From contig CM026567.1 of NCBI GenBank assembly GCA_015143295.1, positions 7,892,416 through 7,956,415 of the forward strand: 64,000 nucleotides of DNA. The letters are read 5' to 3'. Shown here piece after piece: positions 34,921 to 46,325 of this stretch. The position numbers were made by a program, and so were the translations under genes. The stretch's first letter is position 1; the number at the start of each line of letters is the position of its first letter. The notes below the pieces were generated by a model. The model worked only from the letters and a program-made list of their open reading frames with translations, was not told where the DNA came from and made no database searches. The DNA comes from Tetracentron sinense. Its lineage: Eukaryota > Streptophyta > Magnoliopsida > Trochodendrales > Trochodendraceae.

Positions 34921-35234
34921 TGCCGATATAGGCCAATGCCCCCTCAGGGTAACATCATTGAGTTCGTAAACTTAATACATCACTGGGTCCATAGACCCTA
35001 ATCCAACCTTGAGGCCATGGCCCAATTCCATCCTAACTCTCTCGACTATCAGTCACGGAGGAACCCAGGCTCATAATAGATACCGTCTCTCCGGACTTAG
35101 CCAAAGAGGGACCACAGACAACATTTCACGTAGGTTATGTTTTCTAGCCATAGGAAATCCCCAATTATTCAAGCCCTGCTTGAATAATTGAACCAGTTGG
35201 GTCTCACTCCCGTGTACCAAGTTCAATGGTATAC

Positions 35235-35465
35235 CGTTCCGATGTGGAACATTACCCGGCCGATGGATCATTCTATCGCCTTACCATGTCCCAACAACAT
35301 CACATCAAACACAAAGGTTGTCCCGAGGTGGGACTTTTACGAGGCCAATGGACCTACCATTGCCTTAAAACAAACATCACATCATATAAGAGTAGTTCCG
35401 ATAAGGAACTTAACCAGGCCAATGGATCATACCATTGCCTTACAATGTCAAAATCATATCACATC
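35235..35465. repeat. Three 75-80-bp tandem units in the solo LTR
   Basis: Each unit has an inverted GTTCCGATGTGGAAC-like core, then a GGCCAATGG-CATACCATTGCCTTA stretch and AACATCACATC. The inverted core changes from unit to unit (TTCCG-GGAA, GTCCCGAGGTGGGAC, GTTCCGATAAGGAAC) while keeping its symmetry. Confidence 0.75.
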
Positions 35466-37912
35466 ACACATATAGAAACCCAGTCAGGCTCTCATAAATT
35501 TCTGCGATGCGATCGCACTTCTTCTGCGATCTATCGCAAATCACACTGAGCCTAAATTCCGAGCTAGAAACAGCCCGAAACCGAGGGTTTCATCCCTCTG
35601 CTCCATTTTTACTCTTATTCATCTCATCCATACATCATTCATAAGGTCTCCGACCTTTTTTCATTTACACATAATATCACCTAACAATTCCACATAATTA
35701 AAGTAACTTAAATAAGGGAAAAGAGAAGAGATGGAGAGGGATTTTACTTCTTTTGCGCTTTTCGAGACGTCTAGGGGCAAAACGGACACTGCCAACGCAT
35801 TCAGGAAAAAGATCAACGCCCAAGGTGAAGCTCCTCATCTTCAAACCTGATTTTCTACAAATTTTTCAAACACTTAACTAATCAACCCCAGTTAAGGACC
35901 CATAAACGCATAATTTTATTCTATTAAAATTCTGGGTCATTACAGTTGATGAGTAATTAAAATTGGGGTTGGACCAATGAAGACCGGCCATTTCATTAGG
36001 AAATGGAAACCACAAGTATGTTAAGTATTTTCCAATCCTCTACTGTTATAATTAGACTCATTGAGTCCAATTACAACTCATGGGTCAACACATGTCCCTT
36101 TTAATATTTCTTATGATTAAGATTCACTAACCTCTAGGGTTGAACCACCTAACCTTGATTTTTAGATAAAAATATATATATATATATTTATTCTAATGGT
36201 TAAAATTTGTTATCTAGAATTAAAAGGCTCTAGTGTTGTAAATTGTAACCGGTCTCCAATGAATCTAGTTAGAGGATTATTCATGGGACAGTTACTCCAA
36301 TAAAAGATGAGAAATAATGCTTTTAGAATATGTACAAAATGTATGGGCAAAATCACCCACAAACTTAGTTGCAAAAAAAAATTCCGGGCTCCCTTACAAT
36401 AAATTTCTAGCTCCGCCCTTGAATGAAGCTCCCTCTTTTCAGTGTAAGATTCAATGGAGTCTTATAATAATATAATTATGGAGATAAGAAATATTTACAA
36501 AACTGTCACTACCTCTTAATTACAAAGAGTATCACCCACTATCTACATATTATACATATTAAAAATGGGAGCTCTGCTCTAATGTCTTCAAGCAAAGCTC
36601 TGTCTCATGTTTGAACTCATTAAAAAAATGATTTCGTATGAGCTCATTAAATGGGCCGACATAATTTTTGATTTTTTATCAAAAAGAGTGAGTATGAAAA
36701 CTTTTTGAATTGTTAAAGCATGTTTAGCATTCTTCAATCCCATCATACATACATGAACCTGAAAATTGGCCCACAATGGAAGCACTATTTCTCTGAAAAA
36801 CACAATTAATGAAACACTAGACAATTTCTCTCGCAGCCCATGAAAGAGAACTTTCAATAAAGGGGCAGGGGTGGGGTCCATTTGCAATCAATTGGTTAAC
36901 TATCGTATCATTGTCCTCTCTAGGGTCCCCATACTTTATCAATTGCTTTAATTTTTCTTAATCGAAGTTTTGTCACAGAAACTTTAGCTAGCTTCCAAGT
37001 ACAACGACTTGTTAGGTAAGTTCAGACGAAATCAACGCCCATTCGAACCAATTTAGGGTTTAAGGGGTTTAAGACTAATTATAAAATCAGATCATATCAA
37101 TGAGGAAACAAATTCAGATGGAATTAGGTTAATGAGCACACATGAAGCACGTATCCGCAAGTTAGGGTTTAAGGGGCCCATTGCTCCATTGTGCATGAAA
37201 ACTTGAGCAGTTTTACTGATACAACCAATTTAACAATCATTTGGGTACCCTTTTTTAAATGCTCTTCAAACGTTGTAACAAAATAATAATAATAATAAAC
37301 TCTTCCAACGTGTGATAGAGGGGTATTGTTATCTCCCGAAATATACCCAAGCGTGGAAGGCAAGCGTAGGAGGCTATTTTGCTTAACAAGGAATGGTCTA
37401 CTTAGCGGTCTAATTAAGTCGATTAATCATAGCTGACTTTGTATTGATGAGAATTCTTTTAACAAGTATACGTTGAGTGTCGACCCGATTCTATTATTAA
37501 TCGAAAACAATTCTTGTATCTATGTATCCATTGATTAATGACAAAATTTAAGCCCAATTTATTAATCTTTTTACCTAATTTAGTATCAATTCAGATGAAT
37601 CTCTAATTCTAGAAATGAATTAATTTATTTGTAAATTCCTAATTTTTCAGAATCAGATTTATGATGAGAACCCGTTTTGAATAACAGGAATAACATAATA
37701 GCTGTACATTTGTGAGAGAGTAAGGGTGGAGGTCGATGTGAGAATAAGGGTGTAGGTGTGTGGGGCGGGAGATTTTCTTCATGGACGATTACCTCCTTAT
37801 GCAAACTTTTCTGAGACTTTCACGGCCAAAAAGCGTGCAGTGCTTGTTCGATTTCACAGGTCACACCAGCAGAGTCACTTTATAAGTCTCAAATAAAAAC
37901 AGTGTGTAAAAT

Positions 37913-38126
37913 GACATTGGATTACCTCTGGCGGACCCCAAGCCTAGCCTTGGATACACCTTCTACATCCGTCATGTGGCAAGAAAAATGAGAGATATCA
38001 TAAGTAAGGAGAAGTCAAAATAGGGAAAAAAATGAAAATGACTTCTACCTTTTTCTTGCCACATGTTAAATGCAGAAGGTGCGCCCTAAGCTGGGCCTGG
38101 ACGACTGCTAGAGGTAATCTGATGCC
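37913..38126. mobile_element. Mutator-like MITE in copy B (about 214 bp)
   Basis: Ends start G(A/G)CAT-GGATTACCTCTGGC and mirror it on the right; GTGTAAAAT and GTGTAAAAA flank it (9 bp, one mismatch). Copy A lacks it, copy C has it at 49146-49350. Its core (AGATATCATAAGTAAGGAG, GAAAATGACTTCT, TTGCCACATGTT) recurs in two other MITEs in copy C. Confidence 0.8.
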
Positions 38127-39537
38127 GTGTAAAAACGAAACTCAAAGGCAGCTATAGGACTTTTTTTTTTTTCGTTGGCTTCGTGAAATTCAATTTCCCT
38201 GAAAGCTCCCAAACGAGTAGTCATTCCATTGCCAATTCGGGGAATGCTAAGTATACTCCATTTCTTACTCATTTTAGAAAATAAAATAAGAGTTTAAATA
38301 TGGCGGGTAACGGAGCTCCCTATTTTTTGTGTAAAATCAGTGGCAGTCTTATAATTATGGAGATAAAAACATTTAAAAATTAGTTACTACCTCATAATTA
38401 CAAGAGTGTCACCCACTATATACATATTAAAAATTGGAGCTCTGTTCAAATGTCTTCAAGCAAAGCTCCGTCTCATGTTTAAACTTATAAAACAAATTAT
38501 TTTGTGGAGGTGAATAAATGTTCTGACATAATTTTTGCTTTATTATTATCAAAAGAAATGAAAGTATGAAAACTTTTTGAATTGTAAAAGCTGCTTAGCA
38601 CTCCTCAAGGCTCAAACCCACCATATACATACATGAACCTGAAAATTGGCGCACAAAGTAAGCACTATTTATGTGAAAAACACAAGTAATGAAGCACTAG
38701 ACAATTTCTCCGGCAGCCCATGAAAGAAAACTTTCAATAAAGGAGGAAGATGGGGTCCATTTGCAATCAATTGGTTAACCATGGTGTCATTGTCCTCTCT
38801 AGGGCCCCATACCTTTTTTTTTTGTCAATTGCTTTGATTTTTCTTAACCGAAGTTGTAACGAAAAAACTTTAGATAGCTTCCAAGTAAAACGACATGTTA
38901 GGTAAGTTCTGCTGGAACCTACGACCATTCGAACCAGTTTAGGGTTTAGGGTTTAGGAATAACTTAGAAAAGTAATTATACCACGGAATAGTGTTGTCAG
39001 ATCATGCCAATGAGGGAAACAAATTCAGATGGAATTAGGTTAATAAGAACACATTAAGCACGTATCTGCAAGTTAGGGTTTAAGGGGCCTATTGCTCCAT
39101 TGTGCAAGAAAACATGAGCAGTTTACTGATATAACCAATTTAACAATCAATTGGTTACCCACTTTTAAAAGCTCTTCAAACGTTTTACGGGAAAAAAAAA
39201 AAACTCCTCAAACGGAAGATAGAGGAATGTTCTTTGTCCTTATATATACCCAAGCGTGGAAGGCAAGGGGAGTGTTTGGCGTCCTAATTAAGGCAAACAA
39301 AGGTACCCTAATTAGGTGACAATTAGTGCACCAAACACCTGCAGTTGAGGATTGGAGAGCAGTCCGTACTTGGGGTGAGGTTCATATACCTTTGAGTATG
39401 TTGTGTGTGAAACTCCGCATACAGATCTTGTGTACTCTCACTAATAGAAAGGGTATTTTAGTAAACGTCTAGAATATTTTTACCAATATACTCACAACAT
39501 ATGTATATGGCACTCTAATCACTGGGACAAAAAACAG

Positions 39538-39803
39538 TCAATTTAATCGCACCTACCGGTCAACATGTGGCCCTATTAACCTTTATTAACTGTGGTTAAG
39601 ATTCACTAACCCTTATATTTCAACAATCTAACTTTGGTTCAAAAAAAAAAAATTAACCCTAAGGGTTAAAAGTTCTTCAGTAGAGTTAGATATTTTTTAA
39701 AAAACTAAGATTAGATTATTGAACCCTAAGGTTAGTGAATCTTAACCACGACTAAAAAGGGGGTCAATAAGGACACTTGTTGACCTATGGTGTAATTGAA
39801 TTC
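39538..39803. mobile_element. Fold-back MITE in copy B
   Basis: Nearly the whole element is an imperfect palindrome: left arm with GGTCAACATGTGG and GTGGTTAAGATTCACTAACC, A-rich centre, right arm with GGTTAGTGAATCTTAACCAC and TTGTTGACCTATGG. Relatives are at 36050-36180, 50815-51085, 55485-55775, 57290-57580 and in part at 61030-61235. Exact ends are approximate. Confidence 0.7.
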
Positions 39804-40130
39804 TCCCCGAGTTCAATCGTAATTGGCTGGATTCGATCTCAAAAACCTGTGTATCAAGTTGCACACACAAAATGAACTCTTGATACTTTAATCTTCTATT
39901 TACAATGTAATCAAGCAAATGACCACACAAACCCCAGACACATAGATGTGCAGAATCTCCCCACATTAGCATTTTCTAAAATTCCGTAGGGCACCATAAC
40001 GGCTACCTTATGTCGGGCTATGTGTATTTAAAGAATGTGTGATGGTTACATGATATCATTTCAACAACAACAACAAAAAATTATATAAGGAAAGCACTAA
40101 CTTAGTTGTTTAATGCAAGGGAAAAGTCCA

Positions 40131-40270
40131 GCTGTAGTGTGTCCCCTCATTAAGAGGGAGGTTCAGATATTGAGTCCCGTGCAGGTAGGCTTTGTGATTT
40201 CCCCAAACTTTCGTATTGCACATGCTAACCCCTAACCCTAGAATGTGCCAAAAAAGAAAAAAAAAAAAAA
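40131..40270 (+). mobile_element. SINE-like element, copy in B
   Basis: Has GCTGTAGTGTGTCCCC and GAGGTTCAGATATTGAGTCCC (possible A and B boxes), then GTGCAGGTAGGCTTTGTGATTT and CTAACCCCTAACCC, with an A-rich tail at 40250-40270. Related to 31781-31960 and 51391-51530. Confidence 0.55.
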
Positions 40271-41013
40271 GAGCCGTGGATAATTTGTTGGCAATAGCAT
40301 AATATTGTCAAACTAAAGCTAAAGTTAAAGGAACAGTTGTTGCACCTACATTAAGATCGAACATCTTCTAACAGGTTAAGACAGTAGAAGATCAGATCCA
40401 GTGTATTCTACGTGACAATATTAAATACAAGAGATCCTCCTTGTGCTGCAATGTGTCCCAAAATTTCCTCTTGCAATAGAATTTGGTCTTAGCCCCAAAA
40501 TGTGTGACTAGAATTTATACGGTCCATTCTAAGAAGGATGATGATGGGATTGGGGTGTAGATAACACGCTTGTCAAATAGTAGATTGAAGGGAAAATGAC
40601 GATCGATGAACTGGAATTCCAGAAGTAGGACAATTGATAAGAGAATGCACCATTAATGAAAAGACATGGCACTATCATATCATTCCTCTATTAAAGGGCC
40701 CTGGGCCCACAATCTCTTGGAAGACTTACTATCCCTTGGAGGAGACCCAACGGTCAAATACGTGTAAGGATTGAAAGCTAACCCCCTTCGAGGGGTCCTA
40801 ACCACATGTAAGGCATGTTTCCAATAGGAGAAATAATGATCGCTAAGGAGACAAAGAACCGTATTAAGTCAGATGTCAACTTTTTTCCATGAGAAGAAAG
40901 TAGTGTGTTCTCTCTCTAACAGGGATGGGGTGGTGGTGGTGGCTGGCTGGCTATTGAGAATCTCTCCTCTACGAGAGTGGGTGAAAAGGGTTGCAAGGTG
41001 TTAGTATTGGTCT

Positions 41014-42968
41014 TGTCGTACCCCAAAATATCCTCTAGGAGTTAAAAGATCAAGGCAACTCGTGTTATAATAACAGCATGATACAGAGTTCGGAAGCTAA
41101 AACAGTACGGAAACATTAACCAACTTTTTTTTTTCTATGTACCGATATTTCAAGTTTTATATACAAAACATGTCAAGTAAATGTAGACATGCCTACCTAT
41201 CAAAATACAAAAGATATCATACAACTCTCTCTTGCTCAATAGTCACTCTCATAGGGCCAATGGTCTAAGTCTTTTACCTCAACATGAGACTCAATTACCG
41301 GATCCTCATTTAGTTCTTCCTCACCGTAGTCTTCCTCTATCCACGGACCTAGATCACAATTGTCAAAGCGTATACCTGCTGACATAACATGTACGGCTGA
41401 GTATGGAATACTCAGCGAGCATAAGCTCCTAACTAATAATAGTAATAACGAACAAAATATCATATGCAAGTGATGGAAGGAGTACAATTCATAATCATTC
41501 AAAACAACATCTTACAAAAACATTTATCAAATCATAATTGTCTTGAAAATCAAACACATCTATGAGTCATATGAGTCTTTATGAGTTTCCTTGTGAGTTT
41601 TCTTATGAGTTAGAGGTTAGTACTCACAAAACCCTGGGCTACCAACTTCCTTGACAATTCAATAATTTATGAGCCTTTTCTTATGGGCCAGAGGTTAGCA
41701 CCTTTAACCGGGGCTACCAACCTCCTTGACAATATCCTTATGAGTATTTTTTATGAGCCAGAGGTTAGCACCCTTAATCGGGGCTACCAACCTCCTTGAC
41801 AATGTCCTTATGAGTCTTTCTTATGAGTTAGAGGTTAACACCCTTAACCGGGGCTATCAGCCTCCTTGACAATATCCTTACGCATGCGTGCTCGTGCATA
41901 ATCACTTGTGAAATCATGATGACATATAACATTTAAATTTTTCCATAATCATATGAAAATTCAAGAAACGAAATAAGTACATGCATATAACTTACAAATT
42001 GGGAAACACCATGTAATTCATGCTTTTAAAATCTTAGTTTATTTCTCACATGCATTCTTCATAAAAAACCTAAGTTATTACTAAGTTAACTAAGAAGGGT
42101 GTACTAATCTTGAGGATTAATTTCAAATCTTGAAGAAGAATCTTCCTTGATTGGAATCCCAACTTGGTGAATGATGATCCTTGCTTAAAGAAGATCCAAG
42201 CTTAATGGAGAATCCAAACCTTGATCTCCAATCTACTCTCTTGCAAATCCTCAATCTCCTTCTTCTTTCTCTCCTCTAATCTTTCTCTTAGGTTTAGGGT
42301 AACCCAAAGCCCCCAAATGAACCCCCTATTTATAGGCAAGAGGGTAGAAACCCTAAAAATCCCGTGTAAAAATCTAGGTCACACGACTTATGATCAGTAG
42401 TAACTTATCTATGATCGATCGTAGATCTTTTATGATCGCTCGTAGTTTCTTAAGATCGATCGTAAACATTACAGAGAGTTTGACCATTTTTGGAAATTCT
42501 ACGATTGATCGCAACCTACGATCGTTCATAGGGTCTGTATGATCGTTTGTAAATCTGACAGTAAATTTTCAAAATTTTCTATTTTGGTATTTCGACCATA
42601 ACTTTTGACTCGTTCGTCGGATTTTGACGATTCAACTTGCGTTGGACTTATCATTCGAAGAGGAAAAATTCTGACATTTTAAAATCTTTCAATTCTTCTT
42701 TATTCATGGATCAAATTGCCCCTAAAGCTGACTGGTCTGAAATTGGGTTTCAGCAGCCTAGCTTTTCAACATGTCCGACTTAGAAAATCCCACTCTTTAA
42801 TACTTTAGAGCACTTTTCATTTCCATTTTAACTCCAATGAACATTCTCTATTACTGAATTAAGACTACCCAACTTTCAACATTCTCATTTTATACAAAAC
42901 GAGAGATTACAAAGGCTTAAAGCCTTGGCACAAGTTCCAATATATAGACAAAATTTCAGAACGCTACA
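41014..42968 (-). repeat. Gypsy-type LTR, left copy
   Basis: Begins TGTCGTACCCC and ends ACGCTACA. Three blocks match the Tekay LTR of 15420-17828: CCTAGGAGTTA near the start, TACGGCTGAG-ATGGAATACTCAGCG, and GACTCGTTCGTC-GATTTTGACGATTCAACTTGCG. The direction is therefore minus. A TATA box (CTATAAATAGGGG on the minus strand) is at 42326-42338. Flanking target duplication is not convincing. More diverged than the nested element. Confidence 0.7.
42326..42552 (-). promoter_or_regulatory. TATA box and palindrome array of the left gypsy-type LTR
   Basis: Six copies of a 15-bp motif near TACGATCGATCGTAG lie at 42410, 42431, 42451, 42500, 42517 and 42538, with a weaker one at 42389. On the minus strand they come just before a TATAAATAG box at about 42327-42335. 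The right LTR has the same layout at 47684-47897. Confidence 0.7.
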
Positions 42969-45900
42969 GTTCCATTTCTGCACATAGGATATCGGTTGCC
43001 CAAGATGCGCAATCGATCGCCGGTAATGGAGATCGATCGCCCTCTTAGGCAATCAATCGCTAAAAGCAGGATTTTGCGGGTTTTTTTCGTTTTCCCGAGT
43101 TTTCTATTATATAATAAAGTAACTTTGTATTAGGGTTTGAACACCAAGGGTTCATAGAACTGAAGCCAAACTATTTCTTTGAGAGGGAGATATTGTTTGA
43201 AAGGTGAGACGCTGTTTCTCTTTGTTTTGATTATTAGTGAAGAAGGTACTCTCTTTGTGGACGTAGCCTAGTTAGATGAACCATGTATATCTTGTGTTCT
43301 TGTTTGTGTTTATGTTTGTATTCTTTAGATATCTTTTCACCACAAATTGATATCAAAGTTAGGTTTAATTCGAAGTAACGACATCGAAAAGTTCTAGTGC
43401 CAAGTTCGATATTGTAAGATTCGATGGGAAGGACAACTTCGGATTATGGCAGAGTCGGGTGAAAGATCTATTGATTCAACAAGATTTACAAAAAATCCTA
43501 AAAGGTAAAGAAAAGAAACTAGAGTCAATATTCGATGAAGATTTGGAAGATCTGGAATTGAAGGGTAGCGAGCACCATTAGGTTAAGCCTATCTGACGAC
43601 GTTCTCCATCACGTGGTCAATGATGATTCAGCACCGAAGCTTTGGATGAAAACTTGAGAGCCTATATATGACAAAATCATTGTCAAAGAGGCTATTCCTA
43701 AAGCAGAAACTTCATACTACCAAGATAAAGAAAGGTTGGGATCTCACAGAGCATATCAATGCTCTCAACAGAATAGTCAATGACCTAACAAGCATTGATG
43801 AGATGGTTAGCGATAAAGATCATGCCTTACAACTTCTCTTTTTACTTCCGTCCTCTTATGAGTATCTCATTACGACCCTACTGTAGGGAATGATTCTATA
43901 GAGTTAGAAGACACAGTAGCAACCTTACTCTCAAACGATTTGAGAAAGAAAAATCAGGAAAGAGGAAAAACTCAGGCTAAGGGTTTGTTTATTAGAAGAA
44001 TAGGAAATGAAAGGGGAAAGGAGAAAGAACAAAGAAGAGGAAGGTTGAAATCAAAGTATGGAATGACTCGGCCTCAATGTCACAATTACAAGAAATATGG
44101 TCACATTAAGAAATACTACATAATCCTAAAGGATGAACAAGAAAAGGAACTGGAAATGGGGAAAGGAAAAACCTCAGACGAAGCTAATGCAGCTTCAGAA
44201 GAAAGTAATGACTACGACGCCTTTTGCACCTATACAAGTAAGGAAACATACTCTGACTCTTAGATTTTAGATTCCGCATGTTCATATCATATGTGTCCAA
44301 ATAGAAATTGGTTTGATGTATATAAAACCTATGACGGGGGTGTAGTTTTGATGGGGAATGATACATTTTGTAAGACCATAGGGATAGGTACTGTCGGGAT
44401 AAAGATGTTCAATGGTGTTATTCGAGCCCTAACTGATGTTAAGCATGTACCAGACCTGAAAAAGAATTTGATTTTTTGGGTACGATGAAAGCTGCTTGGT
44501 ATAAATACATAGCTTCAAGTGAAGCTCTAAAGGTAATCAAGGGATCCCTTATTATCTTGAAGGGTACAAGGACTGGAACCCTACACAAGATGATAGGGAA
44601 TACTGTAACAAGTCGAGCTGCAATTAGTCTATCAAAAGGGGATGATGAGACGAAACTATGACATAGGAGACTGGGTCATATCAGCGAGAGGGTCTTAATG
44701 GAGCTTCATATTAGAAAGTTCATAAAAGACATTAAGACCTGCAAGCTATAGTTCTGTGAGTATTGTGTATTCGGGAAGCAATCAAGAGTGAGGTTAAAAC
44801 ACTCTTCACACCGCAGTGACGGAATTCTGGATTGTATTCATTCAAATGTGTGGGGAGCAGCCCCGGTGAAGTCCCTATCAGGATCTCTATATTATATTTA
44901 TAAATGATTTCTTGAGAAAAGTATGGGTGTACTACATAAAGAAAAAGTCTGATGTTTTTGGCATTTTCAAGCAATGGAAAGCTAGGTTTGAAAAGCAGAC
45001 ATGAAAACAGGTGAAGTGTCTGAGGTCAAACAATGGAGGAGAATATAAATCTGCAAAATTCACTAAATTTTGTGAAGATGAGGGTATTGCTCGAAACTTC
45101 ACTACTCCCAAAACTCCACATTAGAATAGAGTGGCAGAGCAAATGAACAGAACTCTCCTAGAGAAAGCTTGGAGTATAAGGATTAGTACTAGATTGAAGA
45201 AAGACTTCTGGGCAGAAGCAATTAACACAACAAGTTTTCAGATAAATAGATCACCATCTAAAGTTTTAGATATGAGGACACCAGAAGAAGTTTGGTCTGG
45301 AAAACCTTATGATTATTCTATGTTGAGAATATTTGAGTGTCCAGTATATGCACATGTGCATGGTGATCTGAGGAGTAAGCTTGATGCAAAATCAAGGAAG
45401 TGCATTTTTCTAAGTTTCTAGAAAAGAGTTAAAGGTAACGATAATACCCAACTTCTATCAAGATACCGCCTATGATAGAATCTCTTATGAAATCAGTATC
45501 CGATAATAGCAAAGAAAGGAAGGAAAGGTGTTGCCTATCAGTAGCACACAAATAGCCTACCCTACACCAACTAATAAACAACAAAAGTATTATAAAATAA
45601 AGATTTGAAAAAGATGAATTTTAGGTTTGTTTTGCCAAGATACGATCCCAAAACAAGGAAGATTGTTGTGAGCAGGAATGTAGTCTTTGATGAGACTGTC
45701 ATTATGAAAAAGGAGGAGCATTGTGATGATGCAACTGGTAGTAGTGAGCATTCAGTTCAGGTGGAGCTAGATAGATCTGAATCAGATGAAAGTGATGAAG
45801 AACCAACTCATGTTGAGAGAGTCGACCAACAGCCACAGCCATGAAGATCACAACGGGTTCAAAAAGCATCCAGAAGATATGATGAGGACACAGACATGAT

Positions 45901-46325
45901 AACTTTTGCTCTCATGACTAAGAATGGGGAGCCATCTAGCTTCAAAGAAGCTGTGTCAGATGGTGATCATAGAAAGTGTGAGAAGGCTATGGACGAAGAG
46001 ATAGAATCACTACACAAGAACCATACTTGGGATCTTGTAGAACTACCTAAGGGAAAGAAAGTTATTGGCTGTAAGTGAATTTTCAGAAAGAAAGAACCTA
46101 CCACTGAAAGCAACGAAGTAAAGTTTAGGATAAGACTGGTTGCAAAGGATTTTACACAAAGAGAATGAATAGATTACAATGAAATCTTCTCACCAGTAGT
46201 GAAGCATACCTCTATCAGAACATTGTTATCGATAATAGCTATGCAAGACCTGAAACTTGAACAGATGGATGTGAAGATAACTTTCTTGCACGGAGAACTA
46301 GATGAAGAGATGTACATGCGATAGT
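42969..46325 (+). mobile_element. Ty1/copia fragment: part of LTR, gag and pol up to RT (broken)
   Basis: Starts inside a copia LTR, then a leader with a tRNA-Met-like primer site (TGATATCAAAG at 43348), gag (RFDGKDNFGLWQSRVKDLL, 43400-43890), zinc knuckle (CHNYKKYGHIKKYY, 44077-44118), protease (LDSACSYHMCPN), integrase (HRRLGHI to VAEQMNRTLLEKA, 44660-45420) and the first part of reverse transcriptase (ESLHKNHTWDLVELPKGKKVIGCK, 45890-46320). It stops in RT where a gypsy-type LTR begins. About ten or more breaks; old. Confidence 0.85.
42987..43115 (+). promoter_or_regulatory. Copia LTR promoter: ATCGATCGCC array and TATA box
   Basis: Four copies of a GGCAATCGATCGCC-like motif (about 42989, 43007, 43027 and 43048) spaced about 20 bp apart precede a TATA-like TATTATATAATA at 43106-43117. 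This is a third family with short palindromes ahead of its TATA box. Confidence 0.6.

Larger units (their letters stand above)
32941..35944. repeat. Solo LTR, 3.0 kb, inside the hAT element
   Basis: Begins TGTGACGCCCTGAACCC and ends GGGTCATTACA, with GTTGA on both sides (32936-32940 and 35945-35949). A single LTR with its own target duplication is a recombined element. The ends and size suggest a gypsy family. It contains the minisatellite at 33690-34920 and three 80-bp units at 35235-35465; no coding region. Confidence 0.85.
32587..36421. mobile_element. Non-autonomous hAT element, carrying a solo LTR
   Basis: Left end CAGGGGCAAAGCCAAGG and right end (reverse) CAAGGGCGGAGCTAGA are inverted repeats, and AATGAAGC is duplicated exactly on both sides (32579-32586 and 36422-36429), the 8 bp expected for hAT. 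Without the inserted solo LTR it is about 0.83 kb and has no transposase. It includes a copy of the TGGTTAAGATTCACTAACC fold-back sequence near 36050-36180. Confidence 0.85.
31368..37362. repeat. 4-kb segmental repeat, copy A (with insertions)
   Basis: Stretches such as CATTGATTAATGACAAAATT (31378) to ATATACCCAAGCGTGGAAGGC (37340) match copies B (37363-41003) and C (48603-52730) in order. A is cut by a SINE, a MITE with an inner MITE, and a hAT element holding a solo LTR. A stops at CCCAAGCGTGGAAGGCAAGCG where B and C run on for about 1.7 kb. No coding capacity is seen. It begins exactly where the Tat-type LTR remnant ends. Confidence 0.75.
37363..41003. repeat. 4-kb segmental repeat, copy B
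   Basis: Colinear with copy C (48603-52730) from GGAGGCTATTTTGCTTAACAAG to GGGTTGCAAGG, and with copy A for its first part. B carries the MITE at 37913-38126, a fold-back MITE at 39538-39803 and a SINE at 40131-40270, all shared with C. No gene is seen. A LTR begins at 41014. Confidence 0.8.

Noticed and set aside
42389-42552. Palindromes as a possible bacterial-type operator or methylation cassette
   Set aside because: They lie in a plant LTR beside a TATA box; an LTR promoter array explains them better.
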